DNA of 64,000 bases from Vibrio penaeicida (GTDB lineage Bacteria > Pseudomonadota > Gammaproteobacteria > Enterobacterales > Vibrionaceae): assembly GCF_019977755.1 (NCBI RefSeq), contig NZ_AP025144.1, positions 2,294,001 through 2,358,000 on the forward strand, in the 5' to 3' direction. Both the position numbers and the translations under genes were made by a program. Shown here one piece after another: positions 44,057-52,105 of the stretch. How positions within the stretch are numbered: position 1 is the stretch's first letter; each line of letters starts with the position of its first letter. The notes under the pieces are model-generated. The model was given only the letters and a program-made list of their open reading frames with translations. It ran no database searches and was not told the origin of the DNA.

Positions 44057-44214
44057 GGTGATCATCTCATTGAAACAGGAAAGGGCGGCGAGTGTAGCAT
44101 AAGCTCCCTTGCTGCCCTAGCTATAAATGGATGAAGTGCAATAGTGGGAAGTCGCAGGCCACAGAACATGCTTTTACAAGTTATCACGCAACCAGCTAAT
44201 TTCATTGGAATCTA

Positions 44215-45399
44215 TTAATCTGCTAACTCAAGACAAATCGCTACGCCTTGTCCGCCGCCAATGCACATGGACGCCAAGCCTCGTTTTGCGTTTGCTCTTA
44301 TCATTTGATGAATCAGAGACACAACAATTCTACAGCCCGATGCTGCTAAGGGGTGACCAAGCGCAATGGCACCTCCATTGGGGTTCACTTTTTCTGGATT
44401 CAGAGACAAATCTCGCATTACCGCAATGGATTGAGCAGCAAAGGCTTCATTCAGTTCAACCACATCTAACTGGTCTACGGTCCACCCTGCCTTTGATAGC
44501 GCATGTTTTGATGCCAGTACTGGACCTAACCCCATATCTATCGGATCCAATGCCGCGGATGCGTAAGAGACGATTCGAACCATAGGTTTGAGACCAGCGG
44601 ATGCCAATGCACTTCCTCGCCCGACTAAAACGGAAGCTGCGCCATCGTTGATACCTGAAGCATTTCCAGCGGTAATAGTTCCTTGTCCGACAAATGCAGG
44701 GGGCATTTCTGACAACTTCTTGAGGGATGACTGAGGGCGTGGCTGTTCATCATGGGAAACAATGGCGTCACTTTTGTTTGTCTTCACCTTAATGGAAACA
44801 ATCTCTTGTTCAAAAAGGCAAGATTCCATCGCTCTTTTGGTTTTTAGTTGCGAGTTCAGAGCAAACTCATCCTGCATTTCTCTGGATATGTCATAACGAC
44901 TGGCAATGGGTTCGACTGTTTCCCCCATGTGTATGTTGTAGAACTTATCCCAAAGCCCATCTGTGATCATGCTGTCTTTCATTACTTGATCGCCTAGCTT
45001 TTTGGGTGCGCGGGCATGCAACACGTGCGGGGCTTGTGTCATAGAATCTTGCCCACCTGCAAGCACCAGATCCGCGTCTCCCGCTTTGATAGCCTGCGCC
45101 GCCAGATGAATCGACTTCTGCCCTGCACCACAAACCATGTTAACCGTCATCGCGGGGATACGGCTTGGCAAACCCGCCCAAACCGCCGACTGCCGAGCGG
45201 GGTTCTGACCCGCGCCTCCTGTCAGAACCTGCCCAATAATGACTTCATCGATCAAATTGTGGTCAAAGTCATGCTCTGCCAGCATTCCTTTTATGACCTG
45301 CGAACCAATTTCCGCTGCGGATAAGCTTGCGAACGCGCCATTTAACTTTCCAATGGGTGATCGCTTTGCTGCGGCAATGTATATGTCGTTGTCCTTCAT
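44215..45399 (-). CDS. Acetyl-CoA C-acyltransferase (thiolase)
   Basis: The 394-aa thiolase has the full catalytic set: nucleophile Cys in NMVCGAGQKS (about 89), His in GGAIALGHPLAASG (about 350) and second Cys in SMCIGGGQG (about 380). It cleaves beta-ketoacyl-CoA or acetoacetyl-CoA to acetyl-CoA, or runs in reverse. Nine bases separate it from the aldehyde dehydrogenase gene. In this region it likely splits the acetoacetyl-CoA made by the acetoacetyl-CoA synthetase. Confidence 0.93.
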   Translation of the reverse strand: MKDNDIYIAAAKRSPIGKLNGAFASLSAAEIGSQVIKGMLAEHDFDHNLIDEVIIGQVLTGGAGQNPARQSAVWAGLPSRIPAMTVNMVCGAGQKSIHLAAQAIKAGDADLVLAGGQDSMTQAPHVLHARAPKKLGDQVMKDSMITDGLWDKFYNIHMGETVEPIASRYDISREMQDEFALNSQLKTKRAMESCLFEQEIVSIKVKTNKSDAIVSHDEQPRPQSSLKKLSEMPPAFVGQGTITAGNASGINDGAASVLVGRGSALASAGLKPMVRIVSYASAALDPIDMGLGPVLASKHALSKAGWTVDQLDVVELNEAFAAQSIAVMRDLSLNPEKVNPNGGAIALGHPLAASGCRIVVSLIHQMIRANAKRGLASMCIGGGQGVAICLELAD

Positions 45400-45408
45400 A
45401 ATCAGACC

Positions 45409-46830
45409 TTAGACGTAACCCGCCGTCGATTTGACTTCAAGATAGTCCTCCAGCCCCCACTCTCCGTGCTCGCGACCATTTCCGGATTGCTTGTAGCCGC
45501 CAAACGGCGCATTCGCATCCCAGTCTGCACCATTAATCCAAATGGATCCGACTCTGAGTTTTCGGGCAATCTGTCTGGCTTTTTCCATATCTAAGCACTG
45601 TATGTATGCAGAAAGACCGTAAACGGTGTCGTTAGCAATCTCAATGGCTTCGCTTTCTGTTTTATAACCAATCAACGCAATGACGGGTCCAAAAATCTCT
45701 TCCTGAGCAATGGTCATCGAATTATCAACATCGGCGAATACGGTAGGTTTAACGAAGTAGCCTTTTGAAAGGCCATCTGGCCGACCTAAGCCACCAGTCA
45801 CTAAGGTGGCTCCTTCTTCGATGCCAGCTTTGATTAAGGATTGAATTCGCTCGAACTGGATCTTATTAACGACCGGACCAAGCGTAACATCACCCATCGG
45901 GTCGCCCACGCTGTGAGCATCGGCAGCTTCTTTGGCGAAGCGTTTAGCGTCTTCCATTTTTTCTTCCGGAATCAGCATTCTTGCTGGTGAGCGACAAGCC
46001 TGACCGCAATTGACATAACAAGCCGTTACCCCATCTTTCACTGCCTTTTCCAAATCTGCATCTCGCATGATCAAGTTGGCTGATTTCCCGCCTAACTCCT
46101 GCGCTACCCTTTTGACAGTTGAGGCGGCGGATTTTGCTACCGCAATCCCTGCTCGGGTTGAACCCGTGACCGAAACCATGTCGACATCAGGATGACGAGA
46201 CAGAGCTCCGCCAGCACTGTCACCAGCGCCGGTAATATGGTTGTACACACCTGCGGGGTATCCCGCCTGATGAACCAGCTCGGCAAATTTGATGGAGGAT
46301 AACGGAGAAAACTCAGACGGCTTCGCCACCATGGTGCACCCAGCAGCCAGAGCTGGGGCGGCTTTCACGACCAGTTGATTCATTGGCCAGTTCCAAGGCG
46401 TGATCAGAACGCATACACCAATAGGTTCTTTTGAAATTAATGTGTTTCCACGAACTTCCTCGAAGGATTCTTTCTCTAATGCTGCGATAGTGGCTTCCAG
46501 ATGCGCTGTGCCTACCCACGCCTGGGCCGCTTCTGAAAACGCTTTGGTGGTGCCCATTTCGAGCACCATTAAATGCGCTATTTCTTCGTATGCGTCGTTA
46601 TAAAGAGACAATAAACGCTTCAGCAACGCTAAACGCTCTTCTTTGGAGGTCATTGAAAAGTCATCAAACGCTGCTTTTGCAGCCGCTACGGCTCGGTTAA
46701 CGTCCGTTTCATTGGCCATAGGGATCTGACTGGTTACGGCTTCCGTCGCCGGATTAATCAGCGTATGAGTGTCGCTGGAATCGGGTGTGACCCACTGACC
46801 ATTGATATAAAATTTTCCTATATTTTCCAT
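45409..46830 (-). CDS. NAD(P)-dependent aldehyde dehydrogenase
   Basis: The 473-aa protein has ITPWNWPMNQ near residue 140, the cofactor loop VSVTGSTRAG, the general-base Glu in QELGGKSANL (about 245) and the catalytic Cys in CGQACRSPARM (about 280). It oxidises an aldehyde to the acid. The context suggests an aldehyde released by the retro-aldolase-like complex or by the GMC oxidoreductase. GGAAGGA six bases upstream favours the ATG at 46830 over that at 46833. Confidence 0.93.
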   Translation of the reverse strand: MENIGKFYINGQWVTPDSSDTHTLINPATEAVTSQIPMANETDVNRAVAAAKAAFDDFSMTSKEERLALLKRLLSLYNDAYEEIAHLMVLEMGTTKAFSEAAQAWVGTAHLEATIAALEKESFEEVRGNTLISKEPIGVCVLITPWNWPMNQLVVKAAPALAAGCTMVAKPSEFSPLSSIKFAELVHQAGYPAGVYNHITGAGDSAGGALSRHPDVDMVSVTGSTRAGIAVAKSAASTVKRVAQELGGKSANLIMRDADLEKAVKDGVTACYVNCGQACRSPARMLIPEEKMEDAKRFAKEAADAHSVGDPMGDVTLGPVVNKIQFERIQSLIKAGIEEGATLVTGGLGRPDGLSKGYFVKPTVFADVDNSMTIAQEEIFGPVIALIGYKTESEAIEIANDTVYGLSAYIQCLDMEKARQIARKLRVGSIWINGADWDANAPFGGYKQSGNGREHGEWGLEDYLEVKSTAGYV

Positions 46831-46865
46831 CATGATTCCTTCCTTAAAGGGCTTGTGAACCCCAA

Positions 46866-48074
46866 TTATCCTTTACCAGCGGCCAGCCTGACTGAATCCG
46901 GATGCTGACGTAATTTCAACATTGCCCACGTTCCCACAAAGGGACCGGGTACTAAGATTAGAAATGTCCACTGCCAACTGCCTAGCCACTGTGCAACTTG
47001 CGGCGTTATCCAGATAGCAAAAATCGTAATCGCAAAACCAATGCCCATTTGCAAAGCCAGCGATGACCCCACCAGCGACGAATCAGACAGCTCCGTTACC
47101 GCTGCTGAAAACTGAGCACTGTCGGCCACAACCGTGAAGCCCCAGACCATGGCAACAAGGGTAAATACCCAAACAGGACCATCGAAATAAAACCCCACTA
47201 AAAGTGCTGCGCTCCCAGAGCAAATCATCATTATCGACGTGGCGTAACAACGACCGATTTTGTCGGCAAGCCAACCACAGAAAACACACCCCGGAGCGCC
47301 CAGTGCCACCACAGAAAAAGTCAGAAATGCAGCATTGCTCACTTCTAAACCATTCGATTGCGCCGCAGTGATGTAAGCCAGAAGCCAGCCCCACATAGCG
47401 TAGAGTTCCCACATGTGCCCGAAATAACCAAAGTTGGCAAGCATGACAGGCCGATTCTTAACAACCTGACCAAGTTGCCTCGGGTTAAACTTTGTCTTAG
47501 CAAAAGAGTGAGGTCCTTCACTGAGCAAAAATCCGAAAATGATGGCTGCAATAAAGCTGCACACCGAGCTGCCGATGATCACCAGCCGCCAGTCGATATT
47601 GGCGGTGTCTCCTCGAAACAAAAATGGCAGAGCGGACCCTAAAGTTAATGCCCCCACCATTGCGCCCATTGCCAATCCACGCCCTTTAACAAACCACGTA
47701 GCAATAAACTTCATCGCAGGCGGGTAGATGAAAGCAAGAGACACACCCGTGATAAAACGAAGCAACATGGCGAGACCACCCGTTGGTTCGGTTAAAAGCA
47801 GTGCGTTGGATAACGCGGCGACCAAGCTCGCGGCTGCCATCAACCTGGTCAGTTTCAAAACATCCGAAATGGACATCAGGCTCGATGTCAGAGCGCCGGC
47901 GACAAACCCGACCTGGACAGCATTGGTTAACCAGGATGATTGCCCTGTGGTGAGTTCAAATACAACAATCAGCTCTGGGAGAATGGCAGTTGCCGAAAAC
48001 CACGTGGTTAACGACAAAATCACGGCTGCCGCCGCTAAACTCAATGCTTTCCAATGTTCGGGGATCACGCTCAT
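46866..48074 (-). CDS. MFS transporter
   Basis: The 402-aa protein has 12 membrane helices. An MFS loop 2-3 motif variant is seen at SLMSISDVLKLTRLM and a loop 8-9 version at CGWLADKIGRCY. It is a secondary transporter; substrate unknown, perhaps the compound degraded here or a product. Its ATG directly follows the MaoC stop (TAAATG). Confidence 0.88.
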   Translation of the reverse strand: MSVIPEHWKALSLAAAAVILSLTTWFSATAILPELIVVFELTTGQSSWLTNAVQVGFVAGALTSSLMSISDVLKLTRLMAAASLVAALSNALLLTEPTGGLAMLLRFITGVSLAFIYPPAMKFIATWFVKGRGLAMGAMVGALTLGSALPFLFRGDTANIDWRLVIIGSSVCSFIAAIIFGFLLSEGPHSFAKTKFNPRQLGQVVKNRPVMLANFGYFGHMWELYAMWGWLLAYITAAQSNGLEVSNAAFLTFSVVALGAPGCVFCGWLADKIGRCYATSIMMICSGSAALLVGFYFDGPVWVFTLVAMVWGFTVVADSAQFSAAVTELSDSSLVGSSLALQMGIGFAITIFAIWITPQVAQWLGSWQWTFLILVPGPFVGTWAMLKLRQHPDSVRLAAGKG

Positions 48075-48524
48075 TTACAATCCTTCTAGCGCCACCGTAA
48101 ACGTGGTTGCACTGCCCTCGACACACACATCCCCTTCACTGTCCGAAATGGTAGCTTTCAGTTGGCAAATGGGTTTGTCGTCTCTCACAGACTCAACCAC
48201 TACAGTCGCAGTTATTGTTTCGTTCACGCCAACCGCTTTCAGAAATTTAAGGTCCGTATGCAAAAATACGGTTCCCGGACCGGGCAAATCCTGCGCAACA
48301 GCGGCATTTAACATGCCTGTTGTTACCCCCCCCTGCACGATCAATTTTCCGAAAGGCGTTTTTTTGGCAAGTTCTTCATCAAAGTGGACTGGGTTTCTGT
48401 CCCCTGTCATTTCAGTGAATGCATCAATATCTTCAAGTTTAGTCGTTCGCTTTCTCGAAGCTGTTTGCCCCACTTCCGGTTTGCCTTTCACAACCCCTTT
48501 CCAACCATCTTCATTCGTACTCAT
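48075..48524 (-). CDS. MaoC-like (R)-specific hydratase
   Basis: The 149-aa hot-dog protein has the canonical motif FTEMTGDRNPVHFD (about 36-49), with the catalytic Asp and His, followed by GKLIVQGGVTTGM. It hydrates a trans-2-enoyl-CoA. The neighbouring DUF35 protein and Cys-less thiolase match the partners of the ChsH1/ChsH2-Ltp2 type hydratase-aldolase system, so it may form a complex with them (inference). Confidence 0.92.
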   Translation of the reverse strand: MSTNEDGWKGVVKGKPEVGQTASRKRTTKLEDIDAFTEMTGDRNPVHFDEELAKKTPFGKLIVQGGVTTGMLNAAVAQDLPGPGTVFLHTDLKFLKAVGVNETITATVVVESVRDDKPICQLKATISDSEGDVCVEGSATTFTVALEGL

Positions 48525-48539
48525 AACTCGTTTCCTTTG

Positions 48540-48995
48540 TTAGTTAACCTGCTCGAAGCAGGGCAAAATCCGACCCCCCAAGTTTGTAGGTGCAAACTTG
48601 AATCTGTCTCCGATTTGCATGTCCTTTTTTGTCCGAAATAGATGACTTAACAAAGTTGGTCCTTCGTCCAGTTCAATCAAACCAACATAGTAGGGTGTTA
48701 TGTCTATCCATCCGGGATGCCCCGGTTTGTTTACCTGAGAGTAACTTTTTAATGTTCCGCCTCCTGTCACCCTCTGCCACTGCAAGTCTTCTCCCCAGCA
48801 GAACGGGCATTGCGAACGCGGATAAAAAATGTGCTTATGACAGGATTGGCACTGCTGTATTTCCAGTTCGTATTCAGATACAGCCCGCCAGAAAGGTTGT
48901 GTCAGCGCGGTTATCGTTGGCCCCGGAACTTGCAAGTGCTCTAACATTTTCAAGCGTTCTAAAGTTTGCAAATGCTTTAAATGATCCCTATTCAT
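48540..48995 (-). CDS. DUF35 OB-fold protein with zinc ribbon
   Basis: The 151-aa protein has a rubredoxin-like zinc ribbon CQSCHKHIFYPRSQCPFCW (CxxC-x10-CxxC, about 54-72) and a DUF35 OB fold (YYVGLIELDEGPTLLSHL). DUF35 proteins bind SCP-type thiolases or HMG-CoA-synthase-like enzymes and position the acyl-CoA. It overlaps the Cys-less thiolase gene by four bases (ATGA at 48995), so the two are made together. The longer reading frame (to 49070) lies inside that gene. Confidence 0.92.
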   Translation of the reverse strand: MNRDHLKHLQTLERLKMLEHLQVPGPTITALTQPFWRAVSEYELEIQQCQSCHKHIFYPRSQCPFCWGEDLQWQRVTGGGTLKSYSQVNKPGHPGWIDITPYYVGLIELDEGPTLLSHLFRTKKDMQIGDRFKFAPTNLGGRILPCFEQVN

Positions 48996-50146
48996 TGCTC
49001 CGCTCCTAAAACCAAAGCCACGGCCTCGCTCATGGTGGCGCCATTTCCTGTTACCAAAGCAGTACGACAAGACGGCATTTGGCGCACCTCTGCCGTCCCC
49101 CGAATTTGGTGAACCGCTTCCACCACATGCGTCATGCCACCAGCCAGATCCGGCTGCCCGTAACCCAACTGACCACCGTGTGTGTTAATCGGCTGTTTGG
49201 CTTCAACACCCATTCCGCCGTTATTCGACAACCACTGCCCAAACTCGCCGGGTGCGCATAATCCTGCGTCCTCTATGGTTGTGGCGACCATGATGGTGTA
49301 ACAGTCATAAAGCGAGAGAAAATCGATATTTTTAACGGACAATCCCGACTGTTTTAATGCACGTTGAATGGCGGGTTTAAGAGGACCTGACGTGAGATTT
49401 GGTGCCTGACTGACAGCGCGATGGGTGACTTTTTCCCCCGCTCCCAGAAGATAAACCGGAGAATGATTCGCCTTTTTAAAATGACGGCTGGAAGTCACAA
49501 TAACCGCCTCAGCCCCTGCCACGGGCATCACTATTTCAAATAAGTGGAGAGGTGACGCGATAATTGGCGACGCCAGTACATCATCAACACTTGCCGGCTT
49601 TCCGTGAAAAATGGCATTGGGATTAAGTTGTGCGTTTTGCCGCGAGCCTGCTGCTATTTGAGCGTAGTCTTTAGCACGGCACCCATGTTTGTGCATGTGT
49701 GCCTGCATAAGCAGCGCGTATGAGATATTGGCACCGGAAGCACCGAAAGGCACATCAAATTCCCGAATCGGGTTCCGGTTGGGTGAACGGCTGGGTTCTG
49801 GATTGCGATGATTACCAATCACACACAATACGGTTTCGCACATTCCAGTTTGAATCGCAGCCACAGCACGCCAAATCATTCCCGCTCCGGATGCACCACC
49901 AAGATCGACAACGTTCGCCATCGTCGGTTGAAGCCCCATGTACTCTGCAATAGTCGCTGGCACATGCTGGGGGGTTTCACCCACTTGCGGGCAAACCAGT
50001 AACCCATCGATATCAGAAGGAGACAAGCCTGCGTCTTTTGCGGCATAACTTGAAACCCGCATCAACATTTCCAGCGTTGTGACACCCTCGGTTTGCCGCT
50101 GAGGTTTCAGAGAAGCAACGCCTGTTATCCCAATTGCGTTATTCAC
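48992..50146 (-). CDS. SCP-type thiolase-fold protein lacking the nucleophilic Cys
   Basis: The 384-aa thiolase-fold protein reads VVDLGGASGAGMIW (about 78) where active thiolases have the nucleophile Cys, and keeps NTHGGQLGYGQPDLAGG (about 330). SLYDCYTIMV carries aromatic residues near the active site as in Ltp2-type aldolases. With a DUF35 partner, this matches enzymes that perform retro-aldol cleavage of beta-hydroxyacyl-CoA instead of thiolysis. It overlaps both neighbours by four bases (acetoacetyl-CoA synthetase upstream, DUF35 downstream), indicating stoichiometric translation. Confidence 0.87.
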   Translation of the reverse strand: MNNAIGITGVASLKPQRQTEGVTTLEMLMRVSSYAAKDAGLSPSDIDGLLVCPQVGETPQHVPATIAEYMGLQPTMANVVDLGGASGAGMIWRAVAAIQTGMCETVLCVIGNHRNPEPSRSPNRNPIREFDVPFGASGANISYALLMQAHMHKHGCRAKDYAQIAAGSRQNAQLNPNAIFHGKPASVDDVLASPIIASPLHLFEIVMPVAGAEAVIVTSSRHFKKANHSPVYLLGAGEKVTHRAVSQAPNLTSGPLKPAIQRALKQSGLSVKNIDFLSLYDCYTIMVATTIEDAGLCAPGEFGQWLSNNGGMGVEAKQPINTHGGQLGYGQPDLAGGMTHVVEAVHQIRGTAEVRQMPSCRTALVTGNGATMSEAVALVLGAEQ

Positions 50147-52086
50147 CAGGCATTCTCCCGAGTCAGTTGTTTGTACTCTTCAAGGCATGCCTGATTGGCT
50201 ATCGACCCGATATTTTTAACCACGCCACCCGCCACGACCGTTCTTGCTGCGCCTTCTACACGTTTTCCATTCACGGTATAAGGAACATCAGAAACGATGT
50301 GCACTCTGGCGGGCACATGTCGTGGAGAAGCACTCTGTCTGATCTGATTGCGAATTTCAGCCACCAGCATTTTTGATACGTCTTCCCCGGGCGCTGGCTT
50401 TAAGCAGAGTACGACGTCTTCGTCACCATCATGTTGATGACCGAATGCAAGGTAATCGTCCACTTCTTTATATTGTTCGCAGACAGCGTAAATTTCAGAA
50501 ATGCCAATTCGGACGCCACCGGGTTTGAGTGTGTTGTCTGACCGACCATGGACGTATCCGCCACCCGAATAGGTGAATTCAACCACATCACCGTGAGTCC
50601 ACACCTCGTTTCGATCGCCAAAGTACGTATCGTGGTATCGCTTATCACCATCCTCTCCCCAAAACGTAAGCGGCATCGAGGGAAAAGGTTCGGTGCAGAC
50701 CAATTCGCCACGCTCTCCAATAACCGGAATATCCCGATCATCTAAAACCGCTATGGAATGCCCCAGTGCTTTGACCATGAGTTGCCCGCGGTAAACGGGA
50801 TGAACCGGTGACCCAATTAAGAAGCAACCTAATATCTCCGTTCCACCAGAAATGGAGGCAAACATCATGTCTTCTTTTATGGCTTGATACACCCAGTCGA
50901 ACTGGTGCGGCAGTGTCGGCGCACCGCAAACCATAAGAGATTTCAGGCTTGAAAGTGCGTAGTGTTGATTTGGAAGAAACGCTTCTGCCGCTAAAGTCGC
51001 GAGATACTTAGGGCTAACGCCTAAGTGTGTCAAACCAAGATCAGAGGCTAAATTCCAGAGTGGTGTGGAATCCAAACCGTCTGGAGTTTTCAAAATGGGT
51101 GCACCGTCATACAGAACAATAGCGGCTCCGGCAGCAAGCGCCGATAGGTTCCAGTGATACATCATCCAGGCGGTGTTGCTGTACCACATCACCCGATCAT
51201 TGCGTTGAACATCGCCATGCAAAACATGCTCTTTCAAATGCTGTAGCAATACCCCACCTACCCGATGAACAATGGCTTTGGGTGCACCAGTTGTTCCAGA
51301 GGTATAGAGCACATAGATGGGGTGGTCAAAAGGAGTACGGGTATACGCCAACGGCTCTTGGCTACCATAATCGCCTTGGCGAATAGCACGATCACTGACT
51401 AATTCACCTTCACCACTTTGCACAATGGTTTGAATGCTCGGAATGCCGTCTACGACCTGATTAATGCGCTCAGAAATATCAAATGATTTGCCGCCATACT
51501 GATAACGCGGTTCTACGAATAATACTTTGGGTTCTACCTGACCAATTCGGTCAATAATTGCAGACTGACCAAAATCTGGCGAACAGGAAGTCCATACTGC
51601 TCCTATGCTCACAGAGCTCAATAAAGCAACCAAGGCATCGACGTTATTTGGTTGAACCCCTGCCACCCTATCGCCCTGCTGAACTCCAGACTGACGCAAA
51701 CCATCGGCGACTTTCGCTACTCTCATCCTGAGATCTTTACGCGTAAACTGCGCCTGCTGACCAAATTCATTAGCGGTAAACACCACCACTTCGTCGTCAG
51801 GTCCTTTAAGCATGTTCTCCGCCAAGCTCAGCTGAGCATCTGGAAAGAAGCGAGCCCCCGTCATTCTTGCTGTGGGGCTGGGGACATAGAAGGTTTCTCC
51901 TTTATCGCCTACAACATCACAGAAATCCCAAACCGACGACCAAAAGCCACCGAGGTCGCTCACCGACCAGCGGTGCAGCGTATCGTAATCATTCGGGTCG
52001 AAGCCAACGTCCTTTGCAAACTGACTCAGCCTCGACTGACGAATTCGTTCTGCAGATGGTTTCCAAAGTATTTCATTGTTCATCAT
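50143..52086 (-). CDS. aacS: Acetoacetyl-CoA synthetase
   Basis: The 647-aa adenylate-forming enzyme has a length and N-terminal ACAS-N segment of acetoacetate-CoA ligases (FWSSVWDFCDVVG, LSLAENML). The P-loop is YTSGTTGAPKAIVHR (about 263); later motifs are GGTEILGCF and VHGRSDNTLKPGGVRIG. It activates acetoacetate to acetoacetyl-CoA with ATP. Acetoacetate typically comes from HMG-CoA lyase in leucine or isoprenoid breakdown; here its source is unclear. An ATG one codon later (52083) is equally possible. Confidence 0.92.
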   Translation of the reverse strand: MMNNEILWKPSAERIRQSRLSQFAKDVGFDPNDYDTLHRWSVSDLGGFWSSVWDFCDVVGDKGETFYVPSPTARMTGARFFPDAQLSLAENMLKGPDDEVVVFTANEFGQQAQFTRKDLRMRVAKVADGLRQSGVQQGDRVAGVQPNNVDALVALLSSVSIGAVWTSCSPDFGQSAIIDRIGQVEPKVLFVEPRYQYGGKSFDISERINQVVDGIPSIQTIVQSGEGELVSDRAIRQGDYGSQEPLAYTRTPFDHPIYVLYTSGTTGAPKAIVHRVGGVLLQHLKEHVLHGDVQRNDRVMWYSNTAWMMYHWNLSALAAGAAIVLYDGAPILKTPDGLDSTPLWNLASDLGLTHLGVSPKYLATLAAEAFLPNQHYALSSLKSLMVCGAPTLPHQFDWVYQAIKEDMMFASISGGTEILGCFLIGSPVHPVYRGQLMVKALGHSIAVLDDRDIPVIGERGELVCTEPFPSMPLTFWGEDGDKRYHDTYFGDRNEVWTHGDVVEFTYSGGGYVHGRSDNTLKPGGVRIGISEIYAVCEQYKEVDDYLAFGHQHDGDEDVVLCLKPAPGEDVSKMLVAEIRNQIRQSASPRHVPARVHIVSDVPYTVNGKRVEGAARTVVAGGVVKNIGSIANQACLEEYKQLTRENAW

Positions 52087-52105
52087 TAACTGTCCCTAGC
52101 TTTCC

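Noticed and set aside
47728..48543. 271-codon plus-strand ORF opposite the MFS transporter and MaoC genes
   Set aside because: It is antisense to two well-supported genes, has Ser/Thr/Pro-rich shadow composition and no ribosome site.
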